Source of the DNA: CAYVSF01 sp046482855
Lineage (GTDB): Bacteria; Bacteroidota; Bacteroidia; Bacteroidales; UBA12077
Direction: 5' to 3'
Assembly (NCBI GenBank): GCA_046482855.1
Contig: JAWOEH010000001.1
Span: forward strand, 1 to 6,534
Length of the DNA stretch: 6,534 nt
Numbering within the stretch: position 1 is the first letter of the stretch; each line of letters starts with the position of its first letter. The translations under genes and the position numbers were made by a program. The notes beneath the pieces are model-generated. The model made no database searches. It was not told the origin of the DNA and was given only the letters and a program-made list of their open reading frames with translations. Below, in pieces: positions 5,838 through 6,534 of this stretch.

Positions 5838-6183
5838 CTTTTTCTACTATTGCTTGCTCGTCGGGTAGGCAGGGTTCCACGCTCACTGCACCAATGCAAT
5901 TTTGACAGCAAGCCAGTAGTAATCCCATACGGTCATTTTTATTTATTTTCCAGTTTTCTGAAGCTATGTCCAACAACCAACCTTCCGGAATCAATCCTTC
6001 AAAAAAAGGAAAAAGTCGCTTTTCGGTATAGGGTTTAATTCTAACAGGCATTGTAAAGGTGATGAAGTCATTTGGATGCTCTTTTACGTATTTCTCGTCA
6101 TACTGAAATACATACTCACCTTCATCCGTTTCAGTAACCCTGCCTGCAAAATAATCTTTATAAAATACTTTTCCCTGTCTCAT
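5827..6183 (-). CDS. hipS: HipS-like protein (stand-alone HipA N-subdomain 1), putative antitoxin
   Basis: 118-aa protein corresponding to only the N-terminal subdomain of HipA. Family landmarks: the opening strands YFAGRVTETDEGEYVFQYD (11-29, compare the HipA start), FTMPVRIKPY (43-52), LFPFFEGLIPEGWLLD (57-72) and CIGAVSVEP (96-104). With HipT (315 aa) the total is 433 aa, close to the ~440 aa of single-chain HipA, so this is a clean domain split rather than a broken gene. In E. coli HipBST, HipS neutralises HipT, and a Trp of HipS reaches into the kinase active site; W69 in the EGW motif here is the best candidate equivalent (inference). Its ATG overlaps the hipB stop by 4 nt and its stop lies inside the hipT start region, implying translational coupling and balanced synthesis. 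The inhibitory role is inferred from homology and context. Confidence 0.85.
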   Translation of the reverse strand: MRQGKVFYKDYFAGRVTETDEGEYVFQYDEKYVKEHPNDFITFTMPVRIKPYTEKRLFPFFEGLIPEGWLLDIASENWKINKNDRMGLLLACCQNCIGAVSVEPCLPDEQAIVEKDGK

Positions 6184-6389
6184 TCATTTAGATCTTTACT
6201 TTTAACAGGTGCCAGTTCATGCCCAAACATCTGAAGCACCAGGTTCACTTTATCTAAATTCAGATTTGTTTTACCTTGTTCGATTTTACGTATAACAGTA
6301 AGCGCAACTCCTGCACGCTCAGCAAATTCTTCCTGCGTCAGATTTACTTCCTTTCTACGTTCTTTCACAAACTCTGCTAATTTGCTCAT
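6180..6389 (-). CDS. hipB: HipB-like XRE-family helix-turn-helix regulator
   Basis: Small (69 aa) DNA-binding protein of the Cro/CI (XRE) class and the first gene of the operon. The helix-turn-helix is clear: LTQEEFAERAGVALTVIRKIEQGK at residues 17-40, followed by a short helix (LDKVNLVLQMFGHEL). In hipBA and hipBST systems HipB dimers bind operator palindromes upstream of their own gene and repress it, together with the toxin complex. Four candidate operators lie immediately upstream, the nearest ending on the A of the start codon. The ATG at 6389 is favoured because the HTH is complete and the N-terminus short. The stop overlaps the start of hipS (ATGA-type overlap). It lacks a long C-terminal tail. 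Confidence 0.88.
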   Translation of the reverse strand: MSKLAEFVKERRKEVNLTQEEFAERAGVALTVIRKIEQGKTNLNLDKVNLVLQMFGHELAPVKSKDLNE

Positions 6390-6408
6390 TATATGTATTT
6401 AGATATAA
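6389..6408. promoter_or_regulatory. hip operator 1 (proximal), TATAT-N8-ATATA
   Basis: TTATATGTATTTAGATATAA, an imperfect palindrome with exact TATAT and ATATA half-sites 8 bp apart. Its last base on the coding strand is the A of the hipB ATG, so a bound repressor would cover the leader and translation start region. The half-site-N8-half-site design matches the known E. coli hipBA operator plan (TATCC-N8-GGATA) with different half-site bases. Confidence 0.72.
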
Positions 6409-6415
6409 CACCTGG

Positions 6416-6423
6416 TAAATATA
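6416..6423 (-). promoter_or_regulatory. Candidate -7 box of the hip promoter
   Basis: On the minus strand TATATTTA fits the Bacteroidota -7 consensus TAnnTTTG at all fixed positions except the last. It lies between operators 1 and 2 and would give a leader of roughly 20 nt. No TTTG -33 element is visible at the right distance, and the same 8-mer also occurs once further upstream, near 6480-6490, so this is tentative. Confidence 0.25.
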
Positions 6424-6429
6424 CATAAA

Positions 6430-6449
6430 TTATATGTAAGTAGATATAA
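6430..6449. promoter_or_regulatory. hip operator 2, TATAT-N8-ATATA
   Basis: TTATATGTAAGTAGATATAA is identical to operator 1 at 18 of 20 positions, with both half-sites exact. Its start is 41 bp from operator 1. It would overlap the -33 region of the candidate promoter, which suits repression. Confidence 0.75.
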
Positions 6450-6469
6450 TCAGGAAGTGAAGAATCAAA

Positions 6470-6489
6470 TTATATGCAATTAAATATAT
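6470..6489. promoter_or_regulatory. hip operator 3, TATAT-N8-ATATA
   Basis: TTATATGCAATTAAATATAT keeps both 5-bp half-sites and the 8-bp spacer and matches operator 2 at 16 of 20 positions. Its start is 40 bp from operator 2. Confidence 0.65.
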
Positions 6490-6510
6490 TAGTATAGAGC
6501 AAGCACTATT

Positions 6511-6530
6511 TTATATTTTTTTGCATATAG
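6511..6530. promoter_or_regulatory. hip operator 4 (distal), TATAT-N8-ATATA
   Basis: TTATATTTTTTTGCATATAG has exact half-sites and spacer. Read on the opposite strand it matches operator 3 at 16 of 20 positions, so it is the least symmetric copy and may be inverted. Its start is 41 bp from operator 3, continuing the regular phasing to the window edge; a further copy could lie just beyond. Confidence 0.55.
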
Positions 6531-6534
6531 CCTA

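Noticed and set aside
5636..5911. 91-aa minus-strand open frame bridging hipS and hipT
   Set aside because: It lies in a different frame from both genes, which have clear family motifs across the same bases.

Overview
The window looks like chromosomal DNA of a Bacteroidota bacterium, perhaps a marine or anaerobic Bacteroidales/Marinilabiliales-type lineage. This is inferred from the protein families, the AT-rich and mostly palindromic spacers, and the lack of clear Shine-Dalgarno motifs at the starts. Every gene I can support is on the minus strand, so transcription runs from high to low coordinates. I see no tRNA, rRNA, CRISPR array or complete insertion sequence.

Layout from left to right. 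(1) Positions 1-1911 hold nearly all of a methyl-accepting chemotaxis protein with a periplasmic double-Cache-like sensor; only its last residues or stop codon lie outside the window. (2) Positions 1930-3174 hold a signal-peptide-bearing outer-membrane beta-barrel of the alginate-export family. Only 18 bp separates it from the chemoreceptor, which lies downstream of it, so the two probably form one transcription unit pairing a porin with a receptor. (3) Positions 3175-4889 are about 1.7 kb without a convincing gene but dense in structure: hexanucleotide repeats, REP-like palindromes, terminator-like hairpins, a polypurine tract, and a roughly 180-nt region (3968-4149) whose two halves pair in eight nested, collinear helices. 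(4) Positions 4890-6389 hold a compact three-gene operon, hipB-hipS-hipT, with genes overlapping by 4 and 11 nt. (5) Positions 6389-6530 hold four copies of an operator-like palindrome, TATAT-N8-ATATA, with centres 40-41 bp apart.

The most interesting part is the operon. HipA, usually one protein of about 440 residues, is here split into an N-subdomain protein (HipS, 118 aa) and a kinase core (HipT, 315 aa), as in the tripartite HipBST toxin-antitoxin systems. The expected logic is that HipT is a Ser/Thr kinase toxin, HipS is the inhibitor, and HipB is the DNA-binding autorepressor acting on the four operators. Two departures stand out: HipT carries Ala-Val-Pro where HipA/HipT kinases normally have one or two regulatory phospho-serines in the Gly-rich loop, and it begins with a CxxC-HxxC putative metal site. 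The second most interesting part is the nested inverted-repeat element in the spacer, which could be a dispersed non-autonomous element or a structured RNA.
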